From NCBI RefSeq assembly GCF_041296385.1, contig NC_091014.1, positions 14,669,578 to 14,733,577 on the forward strand: 64,000 nt of DNA, given 5' to 3'. Numbering within the stretch: the stretch's first letter is position 1; each line of letters opens with the position of its first letter. Positions 1-13,300 of this stretch are shown piece by piece. The position numbers and the translations under genes were made by a program. This stretch comes from Aphelocoma coerulescens (lineage: Eukaryota; Chordata; Aves; Passeriformes; Corvidae). Under the pieces are notes generated by a model. It saw nothing but the letters and a program-made list of their open reading frames with translations, did no database searches and had not been told where the DNA came from.

Positions 1-3000
1 GGAGTCTGTAAAAAGTCTGTAAAACGAGAGAAAACTTCACTCACTATCTTTGTGCATCACCAAGGAAAAGCACACTTCATTTTCAAGAACAAAACACTAA
101 AAACACTTAGAGCTGCTGAGCCTACTGGACACTGCAGACCTACTTCATCACTGACTTCTGCATATCTAAGAAAAGACTATTAGAGAAGTAATACAGAATA
201 TGAGGAATTTGTCATAATGGTCCTCCATGACTTGGGACTTAACACTATTATAATATTAGTACCTTCCTTGAGAGAATAATACAGTTTATTAAAAAAAAAA
301 TCTAATCCTGACAATGAAAATTCTCTATATCCTAAACTTAAAAATAAAAGCATTTTGCACGTTTAATTTGCCCCAAGTTTGCAAATAAAAGATGAACTAG
401 AAATACAACAGTTGCAGTATTTACTTAGTAAAACTTAGTTTTGAACTTCCATTTTTTTTTCCAAATCTCAGTTTTAAACCAACTTAGTTACTCAAACCTC
501 ATCTTTTAATTAAAATAATTATAAAAATAAAGGAATTAAGAAAAATAATCTCACTACATTAAAATGAAGTTCTACACTAAAACAAAGTTTCACTATACCA
601 AAATAGTCAACATGGAATAAATAAAACATAGGTTGCCCATCAGAAGAAAAAAAAGTGTGAAAGACAGTGTGAAACTGTTAGTAATGTTCATTTGCAGCAC
701 AAGCAAAGCGATTACTGCATTTCTTACAACACTATATGAATATTCCACACATCAGGAAAAGAAAAATCACTAAAGCAAGAGACATGTGGAAGCCTTTCAA
801 TAATGTACGAATAGATGGATTACGATCAATGTTAAAAAAGCAAACTGCTACAAGATGAGACCTTTTCTGTAAATGGCTAATCCACATTAATAAAACCACT
901 ACTAAACATCACTGCAGGTAACAATTTACTTTAGATTAATATCAACTAAGCCAAAATATATTTTAATGTAACAGCATGGGTTACATTTTAAAACTGTTTA
1001 GTCATTTTATCCATCAGCACAACCCAATGTTTCTAGGAACGCAAGTCATTTTTATTAGGCAGCCAGCTGCAGACATTGCTGGAACTACATAAAGTTCCAG
1101 AAAAACTGGGAAAATTACCACTCATATGCTCTCAAAAGCTTCCCGAACACATGAATGGAAGCTGTGTTTGAATGGCAAAAGTCAAACAATTTGGAAACTA
1201 GATTAAAGGAAATAAGTAGTGATTTATTTGCAGTGTATCTTTTCATTCCATATAAAAATGCCTGTGCTTAGTGACAGATTTGGTCCATACAAGAAGGTAC
1301 TACGACAATGATGTATTATGAAATAATCTTAAAAAAAATGAACTAGGAGCAACTGCTTTAAAGAATTACTTTCCTGCAGAGAGCATCAGGGAAGGCAGTG
1401 ATGACTAATGGGGAGAGGCGCTGCTCGGCCAGCTCAGTCCCACAGTGTGGGGGAGGCACTGCATACCAGGGAACACTTGCAGAGAACGTGAAACAGATAC
1501 TCTTGTATTGCAGGGAAAGAAATAGGGCAGTAAAACAAATAACGTTGCTCAGCTTTTCCTCCTGTAGTATTTTTTTAATATAATTAAAATAAACTGCTAA
1601 ATGTCAGTGTAATCTTATGAAAATTCCCTTTACTTTCCTTTTGTAAAGCTAATACTGAATGAGTTTCTTACACATAGAAGTCTATGCTGTATTCATCTAA
1701 AGAATATTAAGCCCAGGTCTCCATGTCCATTCTACATGACAATATGTGCAAAGCCCACATGATAAAATCTTAAATTTTGTAATAATACTGACTCTCAAAC
1801 TTTCATCATTCTTCCTTTTTACATGAAAATCAAACATTTTAAGCCACAGTACAGCTTCCTATAGTTACCGTAGCTGTCATTCTTCAATTTAAACAAGTTA
1901 TTAATTATTACAGCTTTACCCAGCAAGACTTCTCATGCATATTTCTAGATGATCTAAAGAAATTTCTTGTTCTTAGTTAAAAAAAGCAGAATTTAAATTC
2001 TTTTAAATATGTATACTTTTTTCTTTTAATAACAATAAAAAAACAGACAATGTTTCAAAATTCCCAGGAATATCTTCAGGTGATCTGAATGAGACAGTTA
2101 AGATATCCAACTGCAGTTTCTAATTGCATAAAAAGTAGAATTAGCTAATGTTACATTGACCACACTTTATACTCTCAAATTTTAGAAAAGTTACATGGAG
2201 GTTCTTGGCAGAAACTTTGCTGACTTAGAATCCCCAAGCCATTTTTCCCAAATAAGATCAGTATACATCCTGCTAACCAAGGGGATCTCAAAGAAGTCAG
2301 CTACTACCTGCACAACATAACATGCTTGTGCTATAACCATGGTTCTGCTTCCACTTGGAGGGTTCAATTATTTAAGAACAAACTGACATTCCTAAAACTA
2401 ACTGTTAGATGGAATATTTAAAAAAACAATTGGGACAGATCTGTGTGGGTGAGCTGAAGCTGAGCTTTAAAGTGAAACATATCAGAAAATGGGAAAGGCA
2501 AAGTATAACAGTAAAACCAGCTTAGGTCAACAATGATGCTGTTTCATCCAGTGCAAATGTCTTACGTGAATTGCACTAAAAAAAGAATCCTACTTGAAAG
2601 GGAAAGAAAGGAAAAAAAAAAAAAGAAGGGTCAGGCAGGGTGAAATAGAGCCTTTAAAAGCCTGGAACAATTTGCAACACAAATACTGAGGAGCAAGCAG
2701 CTTCCTCTTTGAATGAAGCAAGGGTCTGACCCCTTCCTGTGTCACAACTCCCCGCACTTACTTAGTATGTTTTCTACTGGCAGTAAGACAAACATCAATT
2801 CTATCAGCTTTACAGACACATATGTATCAAAAAAGACACCATATTGTACTACATCCAGTTCTAGAAGAGATAGAAGATGTATTTGAATGAGCATCTTCAG
2901 ATGTTTGTTGCTTGAACTGCTCCATAACATTACTTGTGATGAAACAGCTCATAACTTAGACTTCATAAATAAACATTAACTTCAGGTTTTTTACACAGAT

Positions 3001-5468
3001 CCTGTAATAACCTAAGAAAACAAAATGACTGCTATAAAATTTACAAGAAAAACACAGGATCGTGGAGAAAATGGTACCTTAGCATCTCATACAACTCCAA
3101 AGTACACCTTATAATGCTGAGTTAAGCTACACTTTATGCATTAATTTCCTTCATAGATGTAAAATATCCAGGTTAGATCTGCAGCTAGCTGACTCTTACA
3201 CAGACACACACAAGTTTCAGATGATTATGTTAATTGAAGCTATGAAGGTTGTAATAGTTTTTCAAAAAATGAAAGTAGGAGTGGACCCCTCAAAATCCTG
3301 TCTGGATAGATCCGAGTGGAGCATAGTTTACAGTTTGCCAGAGCTAAAGAAGGAAAGGCTGCAAAGGGAAGGTATGATGTGCTGCCGCAACAGAGGAGGC
3401 AGTTCTGTTAGATTATATACATGTAAAAACACCACCTGCTTTACCTGTTTAACAGTTGATATTATGCAACTCTGACTGCTGAGAGTCAGCTGGCATTCAT
3501 ATATTCTCTTCCCATTAATCAGAATTTTCAGAGAGATGATTCTTTCTCTAAGTGTTAAAGAAAATAATAACATTGTATTTTCTTTTTTGTGTTATATGTA
3601 TGTTTTTGGGAAGAAAAAAATGGTCAGTCTAACCCTACATTAAACATCAAAGTTTAAAACAACAAAAGCAAGACATTAGGCAATTCTACTAAAATGACAT
3701 TAAACTAAGTTTAAAAACTGAAAATATTTCTGTTTTATAAAATGCAACTATGGAGCAAAATGTCAATGAATAATAGTTAAAGTTTTCCATTAAACTAGCT
3801 GGATTTAAGTGCTCAGCGGAATGAATTTGTTTCCATAGCTCTCTTTTTAAAATGTGGTATGTGAAGCTCTATGTATCCTTTATTTGAACTTTGTTTCATC
3901 TCAGTGATACTATCTCGCTAGAATTGTCACTTTTAAACCCGTGAGTTAAAATACAAAATTAAACACGAGTTATCTTCTTAAGAGAGCGCTTCTGGTACAA
4001 ATGCTGACAACAACTTTGTAATTCCTTCATATAACTGCATCACATGATAAGCACCTGGAAATAAAACTGTGCTAGCACAGGGGATACTGAGTAACTTGGA
4101 TCCCTCTGCAGATGAAAGCAAAGCACAAGAGGCTGAAGTCAGCTTTGCCAGGTTTCACTGACACAGATCTGAACATGCAAAGAAGAAAGACAATTCACTC
4201 CTTCCTGCCTGCATTCCCAAAATCTGCCTTTGTACTTTGACTTTTCATCACACAGAGTGAGAACAGGCCACTCACAAGTTCAAGATGACTGGGGATCCTC
4301 AAATTAGGGCAGAAGCAACAATTCAGCTTTGTTCCCTTACGCCTCCCTCCAGCTATTCGCTCTGAGTGCTAAGAGAATCACCATGGGAAGGCAGGAAAGC
4401 ATGTGGATAAATACTGGCACTAAGTGTTGAAGAGGAACAACCTAAGAGCATGCATAGGCAAGTATCTTCCCTTGACCCATGCTAACCATAAGATAAAATC
4501 TTTTCAACTGTCTGTTTGTAAGAAATCCTAAATTGGAGGATGGCTGAATAAATATTATAGTGATCTCAAAACTACTATTGTCTGTGAGACATGGTAGTCC
4601 AGTCTATGTGGTTTTGTTTCTCTAATTTATGAAAATACACTAGAATGAAAGCTGTGAATGTAACATGGACTGGATATGCAAATATCCCGATCTGCCTCTC
4701 TTCCTAGCTCCCACAAAAAACGCCCAAACCCTGCTAAGTTCGTTCCTTGCTGCAGGATTGCCATTGACCTTTCATTCTTGTCCCTTTTCAAACGCAAAGA
4801 CAGGCTAATTTTGAGCTAATTTATTTCCAGTTTGCCAGATAATGCTTATGGAGCTGTAGGGATTGAGATATGGAAGAGAAGAAAGGCCAAAATACTCCAG
4901 TACTTCCCAGTCTGTCTTACAAACACTAGTTGAAGTTCTCATGACTCCCAGGATTCCAAGCCAGAACATGTGAACTCTGGTACTAGGATTATGTGTAACA
5001 GCTGTATGCACCTCCTTCTGCTGCTTTTGGGAGACAATATAAAGGGTACTTCATTTTTCATTGTGGTTTGTTTTTTTACCCACCTCCCCACCACTTCCAT
5101 CTCTACAAGAAAAAGACTCTGACATCAACAGGGCAAATATTACAGGGCACCTGTACTATTAGGATGTCATATGTTAGGGAATATTTAACTCAGTGTATGT
5201 ATGGCCCATAGCTCTCTACTGGAGCAACTAGACATGAATGATGTCATGGAATTATAAGGGAATGCTCAGGCTTTGCCAACCAACTCACTGCTGGTAACTG
5301 CTACCTGAGCATTTGGACTGTCCTCAAAATTACTTCATATGCACAGCACATCAGTAGTTATCACTGGACCAGCAAACACAGCAGCTGATGTAATATGACT
5401 TTTCCCTGTCAAATATCAATATACAATTCTCTGACAATTCTGTAACTGCCTTTATTTCTAACCTTTCC

Positions 5469-5754
5469 TGTTGGGGGCCTCCCCTGCTGTGGGGTCCTGG
5501 AAGAGGGGCCCTGGGGGACAGACACGGGCTTTCCCTGCCCTGGGTCAGCCCCGCTCCCCATTGGTTGTTTTGTGTTCCCCTGTGCAGGCAAGGACCCTCG
5601 AGTCCCATGATTGCCTCAGTTCCTCGGCAGAGCCCCGGCCATGCAGCTGGAGAAATAAACATCTCTGAAACATCTATCAAGAACCAGTCCATAGATATTT
5701 CTTTTCCAAGGTCCTCCTTGTTTGATATGTGTGTTGCAGTATCTGCACTGTAAC
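5469..5754 (+). mobile_element. Short solo LTR of an endogenous retrovirus (about 286 bp)
   Basis: A sharply bounded GC-rich block in AT-rich intron begins TGTTGGGGGCCTCCCC and ends TGTAACA, giving imperfect inverted ends (TGTTG/TAACA). An AATAAA signal at 5654-5659 is followed by U5-like sequence. Flanks CTTTCC (5463-5468) and CTTACC (5755-5760) could be a 6-bp target-site duplication with one mismatch. Length, TG..CA-type ends and a single poly(A) signal fit a solo LTR of an avian ERVK-like family. No internal retroviral sequence follows. It resembles LTRs I associate with songbirds, but the family name is not assigned. Confidence 0.75.
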
Positions 5755-7369
5755 ACTTACCATCGGCTACTTTGGCTTGGTTCAGAGAGTGGGTTCGTAT
5801 CTAAAATTCTGACAGAGTAATAAGTATTTCTAAAAATGTTTTTTTTATTAGAAAGCCGTTTAGTGCTAGGTCTTTAAACAAGACAGATGGTGAAAGGGAG
5901 ATGACTACTTCCCTGATTAAAGCACTCACCTTTCTGTAATCTGTCTGAACCTAAATTTTCCCCTCTTCATAAAAGGACTCTGACAAGGATAAAGCCTTGT
6001 GAAAGATGTTACAGAGTTGTTCTCCCTCCATCCTGCTGAAATTATTTCAGACTTTTATAAACAAATTTCCCGAACCACAGATTGGATGCCAAGTATCTTA
6101 CTCGTCAAAGTTAGGGACGAATTTGCCCTCTTATTCTGTTCAACAGCTGTAATTTTATGCAAAATAAATCACCAAAAGGAAAGAAGAAATCAGTGTGGAC
6201 TGGAACTTGTGTTTTCCAGTAGCAGAAGCCCTCAGTCTGCAGGTGATTCTGTTCCTCTCAATCCTTTGCATTCCTTTTCCATATAAAACATGCAACTGGA
6301 GAAGCAGGCAAAGCCTCGAAAGCAGAATTGTTCCACCACACCCTGGCAGATGAGATACCCCAATTTTCATTAGCATTTCTTTACGGAAAGGAGAAAAAGC
6401 ACCTATCAACACCAGGTAGCCTGCTTAAGGTGCACTGATTCAACTCCCCTCAGATTTGGGAAGAAAAGTGTAAAGAGAATGTCCCAAACTGCAACATTTA
6501 CTGTTCTAATCACCACACTAGTGGCTAAAGGAACAAATAATTTTGCAGACTTAGAATTTAATTTCCTCTGTTTTTTTTTTTTTTTCCATTCTCTTAAAAG
6601 AGATTTTACCTCAGGCCAAGTGCAACAGTTCACCTCTGTGGGCATGGAAATTATTTTGGTAAGAAAATGAGAGAAAAATCAGTTACGCTCAAGCCATTTT
6701 TTAATGTGAAAAACCTCTGTGTTTTCTTCTTCAGCAAGCTATAGGAAAAAAAATCCTGTTCTTTTACCCATTGCATCTACCCAGGAAGTGGCAATAAACC
6801 ACTCCCTAGTAGTTATTTCAGAATTAAGGCTACAACTGCATTTGGGGTGCAATGGACAGGTCAGGCAATATATGTGAATACCTGCAGAAATGCATACACA
6901 AACACAGAAACTTGTGCACAAATAAAACTTTGCTTTGCTTAAAGTCATGACAAAAATTATCTTTATGGTCCAGATACCTCAAAGGACTTGGAAAATCCAT
7001 TTCCAACTGAACTAGTGGCTTGGACAAAGGAAATCCAACTGACACAGTCTACTTAAACATCCAAGTGAAACAAGGCAGTGTATACACATCTCCTAAAGTA
7101 AAGACACCTGATGTTGAGACAGAACAGAAGGTTGCAACCCTCACCCAAAGGCTAAAGAACTACTGACAGGCCAAGGAAAAGAAGGCAAAAATGGTCCTCA
7201 AAGAAAGAATTTAGCAATGGCATGCAGCAAGAGCCTGTATTAGTGCCTGAACTATTCCACATAGCCAGAAATGATTGAAAAAAGGTGGTGGTTAGTGAGA
7301 GAACAAGATTTTTGGTATATAATTATTCAGAGTACTAAAGATTAAAATCAACAGATTGCAAAAAGACCT

Positions 7370-7930
7370 AATACTGACTAGTGTAATAAAATAGTAAATG
7401 AAATCAATGTAGAGAAATGTAAAGTGACAGACACGGAAGAAAAAAATTATCTTCACTTTATATATAAAATTATGGTCTTTCAATTATTATTACACAGTAA
7501 TGAAACACTGGTCTTGTAACAGTCCTATGACATTATCATCTCAATGATCTGTGGTGGTCACAAAGGCAAACCAAACATTAGGCAAGGAATACAGCACATC
7601 ATGCCACTGCTTCCTTCAAAATGGTTTAGATGAGTTAGGCAAGATATAAAAACACATAGGAAAGACATCGGGAGTTTCCACAAGTGACAATTAGACCAAT
7701 TTAGACTTGTCAAACTGGATGAGTGATGACAGAGGAGGGTTATGGTGTACATTTATTATGAACATGACAGGAAATGATTGATTGTTGCTGGTTCAAAAAC
7801 AAACCAAAAAATGAGGTATTTCTTCACACGGTGTACAGCTAAGTTTTAAAGTTTAAAGAATCCTTTCCAAGGGACTCCATAGCTCTCAAGTTTCCATTAA
7901 GTTCAAAAAGCCCACTGTGTCAACAGAATT
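7370..7930 (+). mobile_element. Old, degraded CR1 LINE fragment, sense on plus
   Basis: Sequence from about 7395 (AATGTAGAGAAATGTAAAGTGA) through AGGTATTTCTTCACACGG (about 7814) to about 7930 follows the order of the C-terminal part and 3' region of the CR1 reverse transcriptase frame. Landmarks in order: the 'atgtggagaaatgtaa' block, the 'tgcagcggtcaaaaaggca' block, the 'gaggagggatatgatagaggt' block, and the 'aagtatttcttcacac' block. Many substitutions and indels destroy any ORF. Boundaries are approximate; weaker similarity may reach back to about 7130. Confidence 0.65.
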
Positions 7931-10059
7931 GTTTAGCAGCACAGTGACAAATACCAGATTTTTCTTTCCAAGGTTTCCTTTTTTGCTGCACCGTTTCTAT
8001 ACTCATCTAACTAAATGTGCAGTTCTGTACTGTGCTCTTCTTCACAGCTTTATCTGTCTGGTCCTGACTATGCCTTTCCTGCCCATGCAGAAATGCTGAA
8101 ATTTTTACTGCTCATTTCAGCATTCTTGCTACATACATCCGGTATTAGACAGTGACACAAAGATTTATTTAAACTGCAAACTAATCCTTTGTTGTCCTAG
8201 CCAGATTTAAAAGCATTACTTCCACTCATATCTTACAGTTTTCATCTATGTAGAATCACAGAATGAGAAACACTTGTCTTCAGACTCATTAGGACATGCA
8301 CAGTACTTCCACAAGATTGAGAAAGCTTAAAGAACACACAAGGATGCACTGGTCTCGACAGCTCCTGCAGTCCTGTCAACATGACACACAAACTAAATAC
8401 ATCTGAGTCACCTATAATCAGTGTAGACCTTTATAGTATTGTTGGCCAATTACTGGTCCAAATTTCAGCTTGCACAGACGCATTCCTGCTTCAATATTTT
8501 AAGGTAGAAATGGCACTGAAAAGAGACTCTTCCCTGTCAATCCTAAACAACTGAATTAAAAAGTGAAATAGATTTTCAATCACCAATCTCAAACTTAAAA
8601 CCTGAAACTACATTTAATTTTTTTAACATTTTAAAAAATAAAAATTCTCTAGTTACCCAATTAATAAAGCACAACACTGATTACATACTCATGAAAAGAA
8701 CACCTTATAAGACAGACGGAATAAACTGAAAGCAAGTCTATGAAATAATGATACATTATTGCTTGCCTTAAACACATTTCTCACACGTAATGCTTGATAT
8801 TTTATATAAGTATGCTATTCGTTATACTTCCCTGGTTGCAGAGCAGATGCTAGGCATGATAAAAGAGTATTTCACAGAAACAAGAAGTCTGCCCAAAAAA
8901 AAAGTGGGTGGAAAAGTATGTTATTTCCCAGAACACTAGTCAAAGAAAATGTTCCTAGTTAACAGCATCACTAATCTCGCAAACACAAATAGTTGGCGAG
9001 GCAACTCTTCTAAATTTTATTCAGACATCTTAACAATAGGTAGGTTTTGGTGCAGGAAGATAAATCAAGTATTTGAAAATTAATCATAATGAAAATATGC
9101 ACTCAATAAGGTGAACCACTAGTCCATCATTATTTGCATAACACTTTAAACAGTTCTCTCACTGAATCATGAATAATATGATTTTTTAATCTATCTAAAT
9201 GAATGCAAAAAAAATTATTTTGAAAACGGAAGCCTACAGTGTGTCTAACCTACCTGTAATAATAAAACACATTTTAGAACAAGGCCTAATTCAGTATTTT
9301 ACATTTTAATGTGACAATTATTACATTAATATCACCAGTTAAAGATAATAGCAATAAGCCATTAAGATAATTATATGAATCACTACAGCAGTATGAAATG
9401 GGAAACACAAGGAGCTTCAGATATATTTGAAATGATGAGAACTTTAAGTACAGTATAGTATGCCCACAAATAAAGTGTTTTGAATAGATTTGGCACTAGT
9501 CAGGTACCAAGAGGCTGTGTACTATTATTATAATTAAATAAACAGAACTCAATAGATTTTAAACATGGGGCTGTGACAAACATGTTTGCATACTAGATGA
9601 AAAAAAATAACATTAAAATAAACAAGAATAAATATTTTTAAAAATTAATCAGGTATACAAAGTCTAGGATAAATATTACTACTGAAAACTGTGGGAAAAG
9701 TAATTTGCAAACCTTGTACTAGTGAGTTTCTCATAGGTGAGATTTCCCTCTACTAAAAATAAGAGATTTTTTTAAAACGCCAAATAAAAAAATAATTTCT
9801 TCATGGGAAGCATTTAATGTAACTAATTCCAGCTTGAAAAAAAAAAAGAAAGTTCTTGAAATACATCCCAATATTTAATTTAGTTGCTGTCCATTGCACA
9901 TCTATTAACAAGGACATAAGACTACCCTGCCATCTGCCTGCATGCCAATGGACTTTTGTATTCCCCACTACACCCCAAGTGGCCCGTAGATGTTAGAAAA
10001 GGCAACACAAACATTGCTGGAAAGAAGCACTTCAGCCTCTCAGAAGCAGTACTTCCAGA

Positions 10060-10335
10060 ACCTAATAAACTGCCATTCCCGTTTTCTTTCCACTCAGCAG
10101 TGTGCGTAACAAGACAGCTGTGGGTGCCACAGCTGTGTTCTGGGGTCACCCAACCTCCTCCCAGGCCCAGTTCTCCAGCTCTCAAGTACGCCCAAGAGGA
10201 GTTGCAACTCCAGCCCCACCTGCCACCTCACTTGCAGGCTCAGCAACCACAACTCACGGCACAGGAGATGTTCAGCTGCCAGAGAAGACACTACCCCAAA
10301 AAAGTGCTACTCCTTATGCAAGGAAAAGCCCAATA
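10060..10335. other. GC-richer unexplained block in intron 3
   Basis: About 280 bp of roughly 55 percent GC with several CpGs stands out from flanking sequence well under 40 percent GC. Three overlapping frames of 65-126 codons are open here on both strands, as GC-rich sequence often allows. None has a recognisable domain, and there are no matching splice sites that tie it to ATXN7L1. It could be a mobile-element remnant, an unannotated non-coding exon or an intragenic CpG-rich regulatory element. Confidence 0.3.
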
Positions 10336-13300
10336 GTTAATAGATAGGAATCAACTTTATGAGCCAGCTTACAGAAAAATTTTAATACAAGGACAGTAAG
10401 AAATTCCTAGACTTGTGATATGCTTTGAAAGAAAATGCTAAATGATAACACAATAGAAATTGCTACGTTCAGAAAATTAACTAAACCCAAAATACTTAGA
10501 CAACTACTAAAACTCATGGTAAGTAGGGAGGGCTATATGCAGATATGACTTCTACAGACTTGAAATGGAACTTACAATATTTGGTAGTGGCTAATTCAAA
10601 TGTTAATGACTTTCTGTAACACATGCAAAGTGAAACACTATTACCAAAAAATCCTACATCCCACACAAAAAAACCCTACTACATCTTCTTTGTCTAATCA
10701 CATGCAGGAAGTACAATGAGATAAGAGAGAGACAAGACGTGCTCTTAACACTCCTATACTTCTGAATGCAGTGAAGAAGCTATGACTTCTTATTTGGATC
10801 TTTTGCAAATTTAGGTTCCATTTCAAATTTTCTCTCTTTAGAGTACACCACAATTTGATATAAGAAGGAATTTCATCTTGCTTATCCTTTACTCACCAAA
10901 ATACTTCCCAACAGTGACTTCAAAAAGCTCTTAATTCTGTTTTGGACTTTGTCTGGGAATAGGACCATAAAGTCTTTTAAAAATTATTTTTAAAACCTCT
11001 CCTTCTCTAAGATAGAAATCATCCACCTTAGTAAGACAAGTTATGGAAGACTTCAAGCTGAATACTCCAAATCTTAATTTTGTCAGATTTTTACAGATTA
11101 TGACAGAAAATTTTCACTACACTTCTCTCTCCCATTATCACAACCCCCATCCCTCCACCAATGAAGCAGCCGAAAGACTGATGCACTAAACACAGCCCTG
11201 TAAATTATAGTATGTAGGAGATTAAACTTAAGCCTAATGCTACAGTCAACCTTCAACAGCTGAGTTCTATTAATGGACACTCCTTAAAAGAAATCCTTAT
11301 TGGATACTATTTAAAACTACAACTCTATTAAAATCTTGACTGAAAGAAATTACATGTGATACATATCACCCATCACTGCCATGACAACACCCAGTTCAAG
11401 TTTGAACTGCATCCTTTACCACAATTTATCCAAAGTAAAAAAATACAAAAAGGTTCACTAATCAAATACTCAATGAATACACGATGTGAAAGAGATAAGT
11501 TAATTTACAATGATAGGGATTACATGTAAACTAGAATAATAAGACTTCCAGTGCACCGAAAAGCCCAGTGTCATTATTACTCTTTCAATCTCCTTCCTAT
11601 GTGGATTTATTTAAGATCAACATTGTAAAATTACAGCACAGTCAAGGCACTGTAAAGAACTTAATAGAAAACATCAAGGGAAAAGACAATTAATTGATGT
11701 TTCACTTCCAGACTTCAATTTCATGCACAGGACCAGAAACAGGGGGAGGGTGTGCAGGTTATTATGTGGAATAGCAACTGCATACATGAGTGGCATTCTG
11801 TTAACTGCTGAATGTATTCTCTCGTTGAATACTTACTGCTCTCCAATGCAAAACCCTTTGAAATTCAAAGTGCCAAAGAGTTCCTGCTTTGCCATTCAAA
11901 GAATCTTTTGAATTAAGAAATTTTCAATTATTGACACATCAACCCAAGGCCAAGTTATCTGTGGGGAGTTGTCAGCTTGCTACTTACACCACTTGTTGAC
12001 CTTGTAACTCTTCATGTATCATATCTGAACTTCCCTGTTTTGGGTTCTGTCACTGATGACGAATTAGTAACAAGAAAGAAAGCAATTGAAGCAGCAGGAT
12101 GATAGCAGAAAATACCAAAAAAAGCCAACCCTATTCAATATTGTGCTACTTGCTTCTAAGGAAGCAGGTCACCAGGTCTGAACACAGATCCACTACAAAT
12201 TCACATGCTAGACTAAGTAAAGAAAGCACAACAAACTCCTTCGAGCCTTGAGCAGGTCTCAGCAACCTGCAAGGTGAAGACATATTACGTTGCTGTTGTT
12301 CTGAACATCAGATGCACATTTTTCAGTCCCATCACAGTCCATCCCTTTGATCTTGGTGTTACTTTCTACATTCAGGTTTGCTTTGTCTGATACATCTCTG
12401 CTGCAAAAAAGCATGTGCTGTCTTGCTTTAGCCTGGGTTATGGAGGGCCTGTTTTCCTCTCTTAGGAGGTAGAAGGTGAGAGAATAGCTCCTAGGTACTA
12501 AGGTTACTAAATAAAAATCTCTTGCTTCCTGGACAAGTAAGTACAGAGAAGACAGGATTTTGTTGTCATGATTTTTCTTGAATGAACATTGTCTTGTCAA
12601 TCTATCTTTCAGTGAAAATATAAAAAAGCCCAGGACCGTTTGCAGTCCTGAATGAGCACAGTAGCCAGTACAGAGGTGACCAACACTCTCACACATACAA
12701 GCAACTATGAGGGATTTTTCTTCATTGTATCATTTGAATCAAGTATTGAAATGTCAGCTGATTGCCTTTTGTGCAGCTAAGTGCTTTTCTGCATCTGGCC
12801 AGACTCTATTAGCAGTTAGCATATAAAGAAAGCAAGATTTTGTAACAGAATAAACAAAGGCAGAATTTGCATTTTTGTACCTATTCAGAGTCTCAAGAAT
12901 TGCTGACCGTCTAAAAATACGTCACTACAAGAATATGTAAGGAAAAAGATTAATTCAAAGGAGTGCTGGTTTAGTTTTGCCTCTTAAAGGGTAATAGTCA
13001 CTCAGCCTGGATGGTCCATACAGGAATGGACTATTTGACTACTCCAAGAATGGTGCAAAAGGTAACTGGCGACCCCAGTTTCACAGTGTCTGCCATTATG
13101 CTGGGCTTGGAAATCTTACAAGGATGTGAACATGACAGACACACAGGTACCATTGCAGGAACTACAGCTTAGATTTTCATCACTGGCAGAAGACAGAGGT
13201 TTATGCTGCTGGCTTTTGTCTTGAGAACAAGATTTCTGATAGAAAGACTGTAAAGCTACTGAAACTTTTTTCGGAAACAAGGGATTTCCAATTTAGAGCA

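Noticed and set aside
8257..8330. AATCACAGAATGAGAAACAC resembling a CR1 end.
   Set aside because: Only about 15 bases match, and the following sequence does not continue in CR1 order.
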